In this document: positions 1 to 7,720 of the stretch, piece by piece
Layout of the letters: every line of letters begins with the position of its first letter
Numbering within the stretch: the stretch's first letter is position 1
From: [Streptosporangium] indianense
Lineage (GTDB): Bacteria > Actinomycetota > Actinomycetes > Streptomycetales > Streptomycetaceae
Assembly: GCF_021474405.1 (NCBI RefSeq)
Contig: NZ_JAKEIO010000083.1
Location: forward strand, 1-33,600
DNA: 33,600 bases
Direction of reading: 5' to 3'
Program-made: the position numbers and the translations under genes
Notes under the pieces: generated by a model
Told to the model about the DNA's origin: nothing
Database searches by the model: none
The model's input: only the letters and a program-made list of their open reading frames with translations

Positions 1-1109
1 GTCCCGCCGCGCTCCGTGGAGGCCGCCCCCTTGACCACCGTCCAGCCCACCATCACCCCGGCAGCCAACGGCACCACCCCGGTCGCCCAGTGCATCGGCG
101 TCCCCTGCCCCGCGTCCGGCACCGCCGCCAGCAGCGGGAACGGCGGCAGCAACGGGGCCGGCGCCGAGGACAACGGGTTCACCGCATGGCCCGCACCAAG
201 GGCGAAGCCCGGTCCGAGGGCGTAGGCGGCGCCCCACACCGCCGCGTTCGGGACCAGGGCCACACACAGCAGCAGCACGGTGAACCGCCCCGACCACCCC
301 TCGGTCAGCCCGAGCCACGCCGCCCGGGCCGCCCCACCGTGCCCCACCAGCGACACCGCCACCAGCAGCGCCCCGCCCCCGAGGAGCACCGTCGTCCCCG
401 CCGCCGCGGCCCGGGCGGCGACGCCCGGGCGCCCGTCCGGGCCGAGCACCAAGGGGCGTACTCCCTTGGGCAGCACGCCCAGCAGCCGCCGTAGCGGCCG
501 GCCCGGACGGCCGTACGCCGACCACACGCCCGCCCCCGCCGCCACGACCGCGATCACGGGAACGCACAGCCCGGTCCACACCCACGACGGCCGCAGCACA
601 CCGCCCGCGGCATAGAGGGCGGCGGGCGCGGCGACGGCGAGGTATCCGACGACGAGTCCCGTCCACGCGGTGCGGGCGGGGACAAGGAACGGGCTCGCGG
701 CCGTCCCGGTGTCCTCCTCGCCGCCGTCGTCGTCCCGGTCCCCGCCGCCCTCCGTGGCGTCCCGCGCCGCCCGGTGCAGCAGCCACACCGGCAGCGCGAG
801 CAGCAGCAGCGGCGGCACACCCAGGGGGGCAGGGACGCCGGAGAGCGTGTCGGTGCGGACCAACTCGGCACCGTGGGCCAGCAGCCACAGCGCCGCCGCC
901 ACATGCATGGCCCCGCCGGGCCCGCTGTCCGGGTAGGGCGAGCTGATCCACAGCAGCGTCACGAGCACGGCGAACGACGCGAGTCCGAGGCCCGCCGCGA
1001 ACGCACCCGCCAGGAAGCAACCGGCCAGGCCGGGCGAACGGTCGCGCATCCGGGTGAGCAGGGGTGACGGCGAACGTCGACGAGCGGTCATCTCGATCAC
1101 GACGGCCAT
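1..1109 (-). CDS. DUF6350-type integral membrane protein, 3' end outside window
   Basis: The minus-strand frame is open from an ATG at 1109 to the window edge (369 codons, no stop seen). The translation alternates long hydrophobic stretches (for example around LAGCFLAGAFAAGLGLASF and LLLALPVWLLH) with short charged loops, so it is a multi-pass membrane protein. Segments such as WISSPYPDSGPGGA and LWLLAHGAELVR match my memory of the Streptomyces DUF6350 family, which has no established function and usually sits between purN/purH and sucCD. The ATG at 1109 has only a closely spaced GGGAG ahead of it; the ATG at 1091 (MTARRR...) is an equally possible start. It is divergent from the HTH/sigma-like gene, with an AT-rich 96-bp spacer. 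Membrane nature is sure; the family name is from memory. Confidence 0.75.
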   Translation of the reverse strand, partial: MAVVIEMTARRRSPSPLLTRMRDRSPGLAGCFLAGAFAAGLGLASFAVLVTLLWISSPYPDSGPGGAMHVAAALWLLAHGAELVRTDTLSGVPAPLGVPPLLLLALPVWLLHRAARDATEGGGDRDDDGGEEDTGTAASPFLVPARTAWTGLVVGYLAVAAPAALYAAGGVLRPSWVWTGLCVPVIAVVAAGAGVWSAYGRPGRPLRRLLGVLPKGVRPLVLGPDGRPGVAARAAAAGTTVLLGGGALLVAVSLVGHGGAARAAWLGLTEGWSGRFTVLLLCVALVPNAAVWGAAYALGPGFALGAGHAVNPLSSAPAPLLPPFPLLAAVPDAGQGTPMHWATGVVPLAAGVMVGWTVVKGAASTERGG

Positions 1110-1205
1110 GCTCCCAACGACACGCGCTTTACCGGCGTAACAGGCGAACTTTCGCTGTGTCGCTAAAAATATGTTTATGTACTTTTTCGGACGGAGGCGT
1201 GCCCT
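1110..1205. promoter_or_regulatory. AT-rich divergent promoter region
   Basis: This 96-bp spacer between two divergent genes contains the island CTAAAAATATGTTTATGTAC around 1163-1182, which is strikingly AT-rich against the surrounding sequence. It must hold the promoters of both neighbours. I could not assign a convincing -35/-10 pair. A good ribosome binding site, GGAGG at 1193-1197, lies 8 nt before the GTG at 1206. Confidence 0.5.
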
Positions 1206-2486
1206 GTGACGCAGAGCCCTGCCCGCCCGCTCCCCGCCCCCAAGGAACGCCGACGCCTGCGCGAGGCCGCCTCGCTGACACGGGCTCAGCTTGCCTCCCG
1301 AGTGGGCGTCACCAGCGAGACGGTGCGCGGGTGGGAGACCGGCCGTTCGACGCCGCGCGGCCGCACGGGTGAGAAGTACGTGAAACTGCTTCACTCGCTG
1401 GGCGAGGCGGAGATGACGTCACCTCAGGAGGCTGCCGCCGACTCCGACGACGACCCGGAGCCGCCACCCCCGACGGCACCCGAGACGGCGTCCGCACCTC
1501 GGTCCGCCCGGGCTCGGCGCAAAGCCGCCGCGGCCACCGACCGGAAACGGCCCGCCGCGAAGGACCGGGGACGGGGCCCCGTCACCGTGCCCGCCCGGAG
1601 CCACACCCCCGTCCCGCACGGACACCGCCTCATCCTCACCGAGCGCCCACGCACGACGACGACGCTCCGGCCGGACGACGCCGTCGCCGCGCTGACCCCC
1701 GATCAGGCCTTCGACGCGCTCTACGCCTTCTGCGCCCCCGCGCTGGTCCGGCAGACCTATCTGCTGACCGGCCGCCGCGAACTGGCCCGGGAGTCGGTGG
1801 AGCGGGCCTTCCAGAACGCCTGGCAACGCTGGCCCGAGGTGGCCCGCGACCGCGACCCGGCAGGCTGGGTGCGCGCGATGGCGTACGAGTGCGCGCTCTC
1901 CCCCTGGCACCGGCTCCGACCGCGCTACCGGCATCCCGAGCCGCCGCCGTCCGACGCGTTCGACCGGGCGCTGCTGGACGCCCTGCTGCAGCTCCCGCCG
2001 ACCTGCCGCCGCACACTCGTGCTCTACGACGGCGTCGGGCTCGGCCTGCCGGAGACGGCGGCGGAGACGGAGGCGAGCACCCGCGCGGCCGTGAACCGGC
2101 TGGCGCACGCGCGCGAGGCGCTGGCGGAGCGGCTGCCGGAGCTCGCGGACCCGGAGACGCTGCACTGGCGGCTGGTCGAACTGGCCTCCACCGGCCGACT
2201 GCGGGCCGCCAAACCGCCGGCCGTGCGCCGGCGCGCGGAACGCCGGGCCCGCTTCTGGACCCGGGCCGCCATCGCCTTCACGGTGGCCCTGATCGGCACG
2301 ACGGCCCTCACCGTCCGCACGGCCCCCACGCATTACGAGCCACCGGTACCGCCGGGAGAGACGGTGCAGGGCGTACCGCCGCCGGTCGCGCCCGGACCGC
2401 TGTCGGAGAAGGAGCGGAAGCTGCGCGCCAAGCTGCGCGAGGAGCAGCAGAGGGGACCGGACAGACTGCTGCCGCAGGCGCGGTGA
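1206..2486 (+). CDS. XRE-type HTH / sigma-70-like protein with C-terminal membrane anchor
   Basis: A 426-residue protein starting at GTG 1206 with GGAGG 8 nt upstream. Residues 15-66 form an XRE-like helix-turn-helix (LTRAQLASRVGVTSETVRGWETGRSTP). A Pro/Ala/Arg-rich linker runs to about 160. Residues 163-240 resemble sigma region 2 (FDALYAFCAPALVRQTYLLTG...AFQNAWQRWPEV...GWVRAMAYECAL). Residues 255-305 resemble sigma region 4 (ALLQLPPTCRRTLVLYDGVGLGLPETA...STRAAVNRLAHAREAL). Residues 352-370 are a single hydrophobic segment followed by a short Pro-rich tail. Inference: a membrane-tethered regulator of the ECF/SigE-like type with an extra DNA-binding domain. Whether it binds core polymerase is unknown, and no anti-sigma gene is adjacent. 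It is convergent with sucD across a strong terminator. Confidence 0.8.
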   Translation: MTQSPARPLPAPKERRRLREAASLTRAQLASRVGVTSETVRGWETGRSTPRGRTGEKYVKLLHSLGEAEMTSPQEAAADSDDDPEPPPPTAPETASAPRSARARRKAAAATDRKRPAAKDRGRGPVTVPARSHTPVPHGHRLILTERPRTTTTLRPDDAVAALTPDQAFDALYAFCAPALVRQTYLLTGRRELARESVERAFQNAWQRWPEVARDRDPAGWVRAMAYECALSPWHRLRPRYRHPEPPPSDAFDRALLDALLQLPPTCRRTLVLYDGVGLGLPETAAETEASTRAAVNRLAHAREALAERLPELADPETLHWRLVELASTGRLRAAKPPAVRRRAERRARFWTRAAIAFTVALIGTTALTVRTAPTHYEPPVPPGETVQGVPPPVAPGPLSEKERKLRAKLREEQQRGPDRLLPQAR

Positions 2487-2567
2487 CCGGCTGCGGGTGA
2501 GCCCGGGGCCGCCCGGACCGCCAGACGACGATGCCCCGCCCCCTGGGTACAAGGAACCGGCGAACGA

Positions 2568-2606
2568 CGATGGGCCCGCCCCCGTTTCATGGAGGCGGGC
2601 CCATCG
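2568..2606. terminator. Bidirectional intrinsic terminator between the HTH gene and sucD
   Basis: A perfect 13-bp inverted repeat, CGATGGGCCCGCC (2568-2580) and GGCGGGCCCATCG (2594-2606), encloses a 13-nt loop. It lies between convergent stop codons at 2486 and 2689, so it can serve both transcripts. There is no U-tract, as is common in high-GC actinobacteria. Confidence 0.8.
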
Positions 2607-2628
2607 ATGAGCTCCGAGACTCAGCCCC

Positions 2629-2696
2629 ACGGCTGGTTCAGCGCTACGGCTGGTACAGCCCTGCGGCTGATTCAGCGCTACGGCTGGTTCAGCCCG
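2629..2696. repeat. 17-bp tandem repeat, four copies, overlapping the sucD 3' end
   Basis: Four consecutive 17-bp units of the form ACGGCTGGTTCAGCGCT occupy 2629-2645, 2646-2662, 2663-2679 and 2680-2696, each differing from the consensus at only a few positions. The last unit covers the final codons and stop of sucD. The period is not a multiple of three, so the array is not a protein repeat. On the sucD transcript it lies between the stop codon and the terminator hairpin. Confidence 0.85.
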
Positions 2697-3573
2697 CGAG
2701 AATCGCGCGCGCCAGCTTGGCCGTCTCGGTCGGGGTCTTGCCGACCTTGACGCCGGCGGCCTCGAGGGCCTCCTTCTTCGCGGCGGCCGTGCCGGAGGAG
2801 CCGGAGACGATGGCACCGGCGTGGCCCATGGTCTTGCCCTCGGGCGCGGTGAAGCCCGCGACGTAGCCGACGACCGGCTTCGTCACGTTCTCCTTGATGT
2901 ACGCCGCGGCCCGCTCCTCGGCGTCGCCGCCGATCTCACCGATCATGACGATCAGGTCGGTGTCGGGGTCGGCCTCGAACGCGGCGAGCGCGTCGATGTG
3001 CGTGGTGCCGATGACCGGGTCGCCACCGATGCCGACGGCGGAGGAGAAGCCGATGTCACGCAGCTCGTACATCATCTGGTACGTCAGCGTGCCCGACTTC
3101 GAGACCAGGCCGATGCGGCCCGGCTTGGTGATGTCGCCCGGGATGATGCCGGCGTTGGACTGGCCCGGGGTGATGAGGCCGGGGCAGTTCGGGCCGATGA
3201 TCCGGGTCTTGTTGCCCTTGGACACGGCGTAGGCGTAGAACGCGGCCGAGTCGTGGACGGCGATGCCCTCGGTGATGACGACCGCGAGCGGGATCTCGGC
3301 GTCGATGGCCTCGACGACGGCGGCCTTGGCGAAGGCCGGCGGCACGAAGAGGACGGATACGTTCGCGCCCGTCTTCTCGATCGCCTCGGCGACCGTGCCG
3401 AAGACCGGGATGTCGTTGCCGTCGATGTCGACCGACGTGCCCGCCTTGCGGGGGTTCACGCCACCGACGATGTTCGTGCCGTCGGCCAGCATGAGCTTGG
3501 TGTGCTTCATGCCCGTGGCACCGGTCATGCCCTGGACGATGACCTTGCTGTCCTTGTTGAGGAAGATAGCCAT
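2689..3573 (-). CDS. sucD: Succinyl-CoA synthetase (ADP-forming) subunit alpha
   Basis: A 294-residue protein, the usual length for SucD. With SucC it interconverts succinyl-CoA and succinate with nucleotide phosphorylation in the TCA cycle. Residues 1-120 are the CoA-binding Rossmann domain (VIVQGMTGATGMKHTKLML). The ligase domain shows GPNCPG (127-132), SKSGTLTYQM (158-167) and the phosphohistidine loop GHAGAI with the active His at about 251. The start ATG at 3573 (MAIFLNKDSK) has GAGGA about 10 nt upstream. It lies 19 nt after the sucC stop, so the two form an operon. The 3' end runs into a 17-bp tandem repeat and then a terminator. Confidence 0.98.
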   Translation of the reverse strand: MAIFLNKDSKVIVQGMTGATGMKHTKLMLADGTNIVGGVNPRKAGTSVDIDGNDIPVFGTVAEAIEKTGANVSVLFVPPAFAKAAVVEAIDAEIPLAVVITEGIAVHDSAAFYAYAVSKGNKTRIIGPNCPGLITPGQSNAGIIPGDITKPGRIGLVSKSGTLTYQMMYELRDIGFSSAVGIGGDPVIGTTHIDALAAFEADPDTDLIVMIGEIGGDAEERAAAYIKENVTKPVVGYVAGFTAPEGKTMGHAGAIVSGSSGTAAAKKEALEAAGVKVGKTPTETAKLARAILAG

Positions 3574-3592
3574 GGCTGTGTGTCCTCGTCCC

Positions 3593-4771
3593 TTACTTCG
3601 CAGCCGCGAGCTCGGCGGCCTTGTCGGCCGCGCCGTCCATGGTGTCCACGCGCTGGACCAGCGGGTGGTTGGCGTCGGAGAGGATCTTGCGACCCAGCTC
3701 GGCGTTGTTGCCGTCCAGACGGACGACGAGCGGCTTGTTGACTTCCTCGCCCCTGTCCTTGAGCAGCTGCAGCGCCTGGACGATGCCGTTGGCGACCTCG
3801 TCACAGGCGGTGATGCCACCGAAGACGTTGACGAAGACGGACTTGACGTCCGGGTCGCCGAGGATGATCTCCAGGCCGTTCGCCATGACGGCGGCGGAGG
3901 CGCCGCCACCGATGTCGAGGAAGTTGGCCGGCTTCACGCCGCCGTGCGCCTCACCGGCGTACGCGACGACGTCCAGGGTGCTCATGACGAGACCCGCGCC
4001 GTTGCCGATGATGCCGACCTCACCGTCGAGCTTGACGTAGTTGAGGTTCTTCTCCTTGGCGGCGGCCTCGAGCCGGTTGGCCGCCTCCTTGTCCTGGAGG
4101 GCCTCGTGCTCCGGCTGACGGAACTCGGCGTTCTCGTCCAGGGAGACCTTGCCGTCCAGGGCGATGACGTCACCGGAGGCGACCTTCGCCAGCGGGTTGA
4201 CCTCGACCAGGAGGGCGTCCTCCTTGATGAAGGTGTCCCACAGCTTGACCAGGACGTTCACGACCTTGTCGGCGACCTCGGCCGGGAACTTGGCGGCCGC
4301 GACGATCTCGCGGGCCTTGGCCTCGGTCACGCCCTCGTTGGCGTCGATCGGCGTCTTGGCGACGGCCTCCGGACGGGTGGCCGCCACCTCCTCGATCTCC
4401 ATGCCGCCCTCGACGGACGCGATGGAGAGGAAGGTGCGGTTGGCACGGTCCAGGAGGAAGGAGACGTAGTACTCCTCCACGATCTCCGGGGCCGTCTCGG
4501 CGATCATCACCTTGTGGACCGTGTGGCCCTTGATGTCCATGCCGAGGATGTTGGTCGCGTGCTCGACCGCCTCGTCGGCGGTGCCGGCGAGCTTCACGCC
4601 GCCCGCCTTGCCACGGCCGCCGACCTTCACCTGGGCCTTGACGACGGACTTGCCACCGAGGCGCTCGGTGGCTGCGCGGGCCGCCTCAGGCGTGTCGATG
4701 ACTTCACCGGCCAGCACCGGTACATCGTGCTTGGCGAAGAGGTCCCTCGCCTGGTACTCGAACAGGTCCAC
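3593..4771 (-). CDS. sucC: Succinyl-CoA synthetase (ADP-forming) subunit beta
   Basis: A 392-residue protein, the normal SucC length, starting at GTG 4771 (MDLFEYQARDLFAKHDVPVL) with a GGAAG-type binding site just upstream. The N-terminal ATP-grasp domain carries VKVGGRGKAGGVKLA near residues 49-62. The C-terminal ligase domain carries ANFLDIGGGASAA and NVFGGITACDEVANGIV, the segment that faces the alpha-subunit phosphohistidine. SucC provides the nucleotide and carboxylate sites of the alpha/beta enzyme. It is first in the sucCD operon. The promoter must lie in the gene-free stretch starting at 4772. Confidence 0.98.
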   Translation of the reverse strand: MDLFEYQARDLFAKHDVPVLAGEVIDTPEAARAATERLGGKSVVKAQVKVGGRGKAGGVKLAGTADEAVEHATNILGMDIKGHTVHKVMIAETAPEIVEEYYVSFLLDRANRTFLSIASVEGGMEIEEVAATRPEAVAKTPIDANEGVTEAKAREIVAAAKFPAEVADKVVNVLVKLWDTFIKEDALLVEVNPLAKVASGDVIALDGKVSLDENAEFRQPEHEALQDKEAANRLEAAAKEKNLNYVKLDGEVGIIGNGAGLVMSTLDVVAYAGEAHGGVKPANFLDIGGGASAAVMANGLEIILGDPDVKSVFVNVFGGITACDEVANGIVQALQLLKDRGEEVNKPLVVRLDGNNAELGRKILSDANHPLVQRVDTMDGAADKAAELAAAK

Positions 4772-5027
4772 GCGCTTCCGTCCCTATCAGTGATCTCGCG
4801 GTTCGTTGTCTGCGTGGGCGTGCCGCGAGGGCAACGTGACGTCCGCTGTCTGTCACAAGGGAGGCGCACACGGTGTCCGAGCGCGCGGCATGTCCGTCTC
4901 GCAGGTTATCGCTGCTTCCGGGAGGCCTCTAAATCGAGGGTCACACCTGAGCGGTGATACCTGTCACATGATGCCGTCCTCTCTGGCACGGCGTGCCGGA
5001 CGTGAGGCGCGGGTGACAGGTGGTGAG
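4772..5027 (-). promoter_or_regulatory. Gene-free region upstream of sucCD
   Basis: No credible coding frame is present. This stretch must hold the sucCD promoter and leader, read on the minus strand. It contains a small AT-rich patch (CTCTAAATCGAG near 4926-4937) flanked by GTCACACCTG and ACCTGTCACA, two related half-sites in direct orientation. I could not assign a specific regulator or a start site. Confidence 0.35.
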
Positions 5028-5161
5028 GGGCCTCACCGGGCTGGGGCTGGCCCGGTGAGGCCCGCCGGACACCCCCGGACGAGCACGAAGGCCCTGTTCA
5101 GGGCCCCGACTCCCCGGGGGCGCGGGCCGGGTGTCCCCACCCCTATGGGGACCCCCGGCCC
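5028..5161. terminator. Cluster of three strong hairpins downstream of the 5341 gene
   Basis: Three hairpins follow one another. GGGCCTCACCGGGC (5028-5041) pairs perfectly with 5050-5063 around an 8-nt loop. GGCCCTG (5090-5096) pairs with CAGGGCC (5099-5105). GGGCCGGG plus GTCCCCA (5124-5139, one unpaired base) pairs with 5146-5161 around a 6-nt loop. On the minus strand they lie 180-313 nt after the stop at 5341 and before the sucCD promoter region, so they probably block readthrough. A structured small RNA is an alternative reading. Nothing else recognisable lies in 5162-5340. Confidence 0.6.
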
Positions 5162-5340
5162 TCCCACGAGGTTTCGGCCGCGGACCGCCGACGGCTTTCG
5201 ACCGTCCGGGCGTGACGCCTCGTGAAGCAGGGGGTGGGAGGGCGTGCCGTGGCAGCACCCCGGGGGCGGCCGAGGGACCGACGCTGCGCCCCCTGTGGAC
5301 GGGCTCACGGGCGGCTCAGCCTCGGCGTGGCCGGTCCGCG

Positions 5341-6237
5341 CTAAGCGGGGAAGAGCGAAATGTCCCGGTGGGCGTCCCCGGCTCCGGCCACGTCCGTAGG
5401 GGCCTCCACACCGGACACGAGCCCGAGCGGCGCCAGGAGGCTCATAGCGACCGCGTGTGCGTCACCGTGCCGCGACGAGCCACCGTCCCCGACGACCCGG
5501 TTGCCGAGCACACCGTCGGGATGCCCGCCGGGCGGGTGCTCGGCCGGGGCAGGTGCGGTGCGGGTGGGCGGGTCGGGGTGGCGGGGGTGACTGTGGTCGC
5601 GCGGGTGGCTGATGAGGCTGAGGCGTCCCGTGTGGCTGGTGTGAGCGGCGTGGCTGGTGCGGTGGTCCGGGTCTCTGAGGTGGTGGTCCGTGTGTCTGAG
5701 GTGGTGCGCGGGGGTGTCGCCGGCGCCCACCGAGCTTGCTGTGGGGGGCGGTGGCTCATGGCCGTGGGTCATCGGGTTCACCGTCGGCACCGCGTCCGCC
5801 GTCTGCACCGTCGTCGGGTCCGTCTGCGGGGCGGAAGGATCCAGGGCGGGGAGGGGGCGGGTTCGGAGTTCCAGGTGCGGCAGCCACCCGGGGAGCTGCG
5901 GCTGCTGCGACGGCTGTGGCCCCGGTTGCGGCTCCGACTCCGACTCCGACTCCGACTCCGACGGCAACGGTGGGGGCACATGGCCGTGAACACGAATGTC
6001 GACCTGCACGGCCCGGCCTCCCGGCAGTGCCGCCCCCACGCCGCTCTCGGCGTGCGCACGTTCGCCCCAGATCAGTCCGACCGCCAGCAACCCGCCGACC
6101 AGCAGGGTCAGTTGCACGGCACGCCGTCCGGCCGCTGTGCGCGGCAGGCGCAACGCGGCATCAGACAGGGCTGCTGACCAGGTCAAGAGGGGGAAGCTTC
6201 CTCCCGTGCGACGGAAGCGGCACCGCCCGGCCGGCAC
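5341..6237 (-). CDS. Hypothetical exported, low-complexity His/Pro-rich protein
   Basis: Up to 298 residues from GTG 6237. After a short basic N-terminus, RRAVQLTLLVGGLLAVGLIWGERAHA is a clear signal peptide or anchor ending in an AHA cleavage-like site. The same type of leader (TAAGRRA...LLVGG...GERAHA) occurs in Streptomyces hypothetical exported proteins. The rest is compositionally biased: a run of Ser-Glu dipeptides near residues 93-102 produced by a 6-bp tandem repeat, Pro/Gln-rich stretches and a His/Asp/Arg-rich region (HHLRHTDHHLRDPDHRTSH). No domain is recognised. The start is uncertain: GTG 6237 lacks a binding site, while TTG 6186 has GGAGG 13 nt upstream. I infer that it is real from the leader; its function is unknown. 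Confidence 0.6.
   Translation of the reverse strand: MPAGRCRFRRTGGSFPLLTWSAALSDAALRLPRTAAGRRAVQLTLLVGGLLAVGLIWGERAHAESGVGAALPGGRAVQVDIRVHGHVPPPLPSESESESESEPQPGPQPSQQPQLPGWLPHLELRTRPLPALDPSAPQTDPTTVQTADAVPTVNPMTHGHEPPPPTASSVGAGDTPAHHLRHTDHHLRDPDHRTSHAAHTSHTGRLSLISHPRDHSHPRHPDPPTRTAPAPAEHPPGGHPDGVLGNRVVGDGGSSRHGDAHAVAMSLLAPLGLVSGVEAPTDVAGAGDAHRDISLFPA
5932..5963. repeat. 6-bp tandem repeat (CCGACT) inside the 5341 gene
   Basis: About five head-to-tail copies of CCGACT encode the Ser-Glu dipeptide run on the minus strand. Such a hexameric repeat keeps the frame when copy number changes, so length variants between strains would be tolerated. Confidence 0.75.
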
Positions 6238-6410
6238 ACGCGCGGTCAGGCAGGCGCCGATCCTCGCACGGGAGTGCGCAGTTCGCGCAAGCCCTTGCTA
6301 CCCATGGAGCGCCATGTCCGTCACCGATGGGTCGTCATGTCCGTTTTGCTGCCACGCGTCGGACGACGATGCATCGACAAGTCGTCATCTGCCCTCCTGA
6401 CCAGCCCCCC

Positions 6411-7577
6411 TCAGGCCGCGTCCGGTATCGGCAGCGGCCGCTTCTCGATCGCCGCCGCCATCACCTCCGGGAACAGATCGGGCGTGCACGCGAACGCCGG
6501 TGCTCCCAGCGCCGCGAGCGCGGCGGCGTGTTCCCGGTCGTACGCGGGTGCCCCCTCGTCCGAAAGCGCCAGCAGCGTCACGAACTGCACGCCCGATGCC
6601 TTCATCGCGGAGACCCGTTTGAGCATCTCGTCGCGGATGCCGCCTTCATAGAGGTCGCTGATCAGCACGACGACCGTCTCGGCGGGCCGGCTGATCTGCG
6701 ACTGGCAGTACGCGAGCGCCCGGTTGATGTCCGTGCCACCGCCCAGCTGTGTGCCGAACAGCACGTCGACCGGGTCGTCCAGTTGGTCCGTGAGGTCGAC
6801 GACCGCCGTGTCGAAGACGACGAGTCGCGTGGAGATCGTCCGCATCGAGGCGAGGACCGCCCCGAACACCGATGCGTACACCACAGATGCGGCCATGGAT
6901 CCCGACTGGTCGATACAGAGGATGACCTCCTTCTTCGTGGACCGGGTAGCACGCCCGAATCCGATGAGCCGCTCCGGCACGATCGTCCGGTGCTCGGGCA
7001 GGTAATGCTTGAGGTTGGCCGCGATGGTGCGGTTCCAGTCGATGTCGTGGTGGCGGGGCCGGCTGATCCGGGCGCTGCGGTCGAGCGCACCGGTGAGCGT
7101 GGCCCGGGTGCGGGTGGCGAGCCGCTTCTCCAGGTCCTCGACGACCTTGCGCACGACGGCCCGGGCTGTCTCCTTCGTCGTCTCCGGCATCGCCTTGTTG
7201 AGTGACAGCAGGGTGCCGACGAGGTGCACGTCGGCCTCCACCGCCTCCAGCATCTCCGGCTCCAGCAGCAGCGTGGCGAGCCCGAGCCGGTCGATGGCGT
7301 CGCGCTGCATGACCTGCACGACGGACGAGGGGAAGTAGGTCCGGATGTCCCCGAGCCAGCGCGCCACGGACGGCGCCGACGCCCCGAGCCCCGCCGAACG
7401 CTCCCGGCCCCCCGGTGCTGTGCCGTCCTTCCTGCCGTAGAGCGCGGTGAGCGCTCCGTCCATCGCGGCGTCCCGGCCCGACAGCGCGCAGCCGGTTCCG
7501 TCCGCGGAGTCCCCTCCGAGCACGAGCCGCCAGCGCCGCAGCCGCTCCTGCGCCGGGTCCGTTGCCTCGGCCGTCAT
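6411..7577 (-). CDS. vWA-domain protein of a MoxR-vWA-SWIM system (YehP-like)
   Basis: A 388-residue protein from ATG 7577, preceded by a G-rich binding site (GGGGGG). The N-terminal 200 residues are helical. The vWA domain starts near 216 (KKEVILCIDQSGSMAASVVYA). The MIDAS metal site looks intact: DQSGS (223-227), Thr in GGGTDI (about 282) and Asp in LISDLYEGG (about 308). It is the last gene of the minus-strand operon, and its ATG overlaps the stop of the 48-residue ORF (ATGA). In known MoxR-vWA pairs the AAA+ protein is thought to remodel a target that the vWA protein recruits. The gene set recalls E. coli yehL-yehM-yehP-yehQ. Function in Streptomyces is not established to my knowledge. 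An alternative upstream GTG at 7607 lacks a good binding site. Confidence 0.93.
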   Translation of the reverse strand: MTAEATDPAQERLRRWRLVLGGDSADGTGCALSGRDAAMDGALTALYGRKDGTAPGGRERSAGLGASAPSVARWLGDIRTYFPSSVVQVMQRDAIDRLGLATLLLEPEMLEAVEADVHLVGTLLSLNKAMPETTKETARAVVRKVVEDLEKRLATRTRATLTGALDRSARISRPRHHDIDWNRTIAANLKHYLPEHRTIVPERLIGFGRATRSTKKEVILCIDQSGSMAASVVYASVFGAVLASMRTISTRLVVFDTAVVDLTDQLDDPVDVLFGTQLGGGTDINRALAYCQSQISRPAETVVVLISDLYEGGIRDEMLKRVSAMKASGVQFVTLLALSDEGAPAYDREHAAALAALGAPAFACTPDLFPEVMAAAIEKRPLPIPDAA

Positions 7578-7720
7578 CCCCGTCCCCCCTTGCGAGGCCG
7601 TTCCCACAGCGGGATCACCGGCACGGTCGTCGCGGGCCGTACGTCCACCCGGAACCCGCCCGTCGCGGTGTCCCCCGCCGCCGGCGTAGCCGTCCGCTCC
7701 CTCACTGCCACGGTCGTCAT
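7574..7720 (-). CDS. 48-residue small protein, translationally coupled within the MoxR-vWA operon
   Basis: This ORF runs from ATG 7720 to TGA 7574. It begins MTTVAVRERTATPAAGDT, passes through TGGFRVDVRPATTVPVIPLW and ends WERPRKGGRG. Its ATG overlaps the TGA of the DUF5682 gene by an ATGA tetranucleotide, and its own TGA overlaps the ATG of the vWA gene in the same way. Two such overlaps fill the gap between the flanking genes exactly and argue strongly for real translation. The peptide has no membrane segment or signal. It has a central hydrophobic strand-like part (FRVDVRP, VPVIPLW) and a basic tail. No family recognised. It may be a linker or adaptor of the complex. Confidence 0.72.
   Translation of the reverse strand: MTTVAVRERTATPAAGDTATGGFRVDVRPATTVPVIPLWERPRKGGRG

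Noticed and set aside
2821..4957. Long plus-strand frames opposite sucD and sucC
   Set aside because: They are shadows of sucCD: Val/Asp/Gly-rich translations without domains on the strand opposite two unmistakable enzymes.
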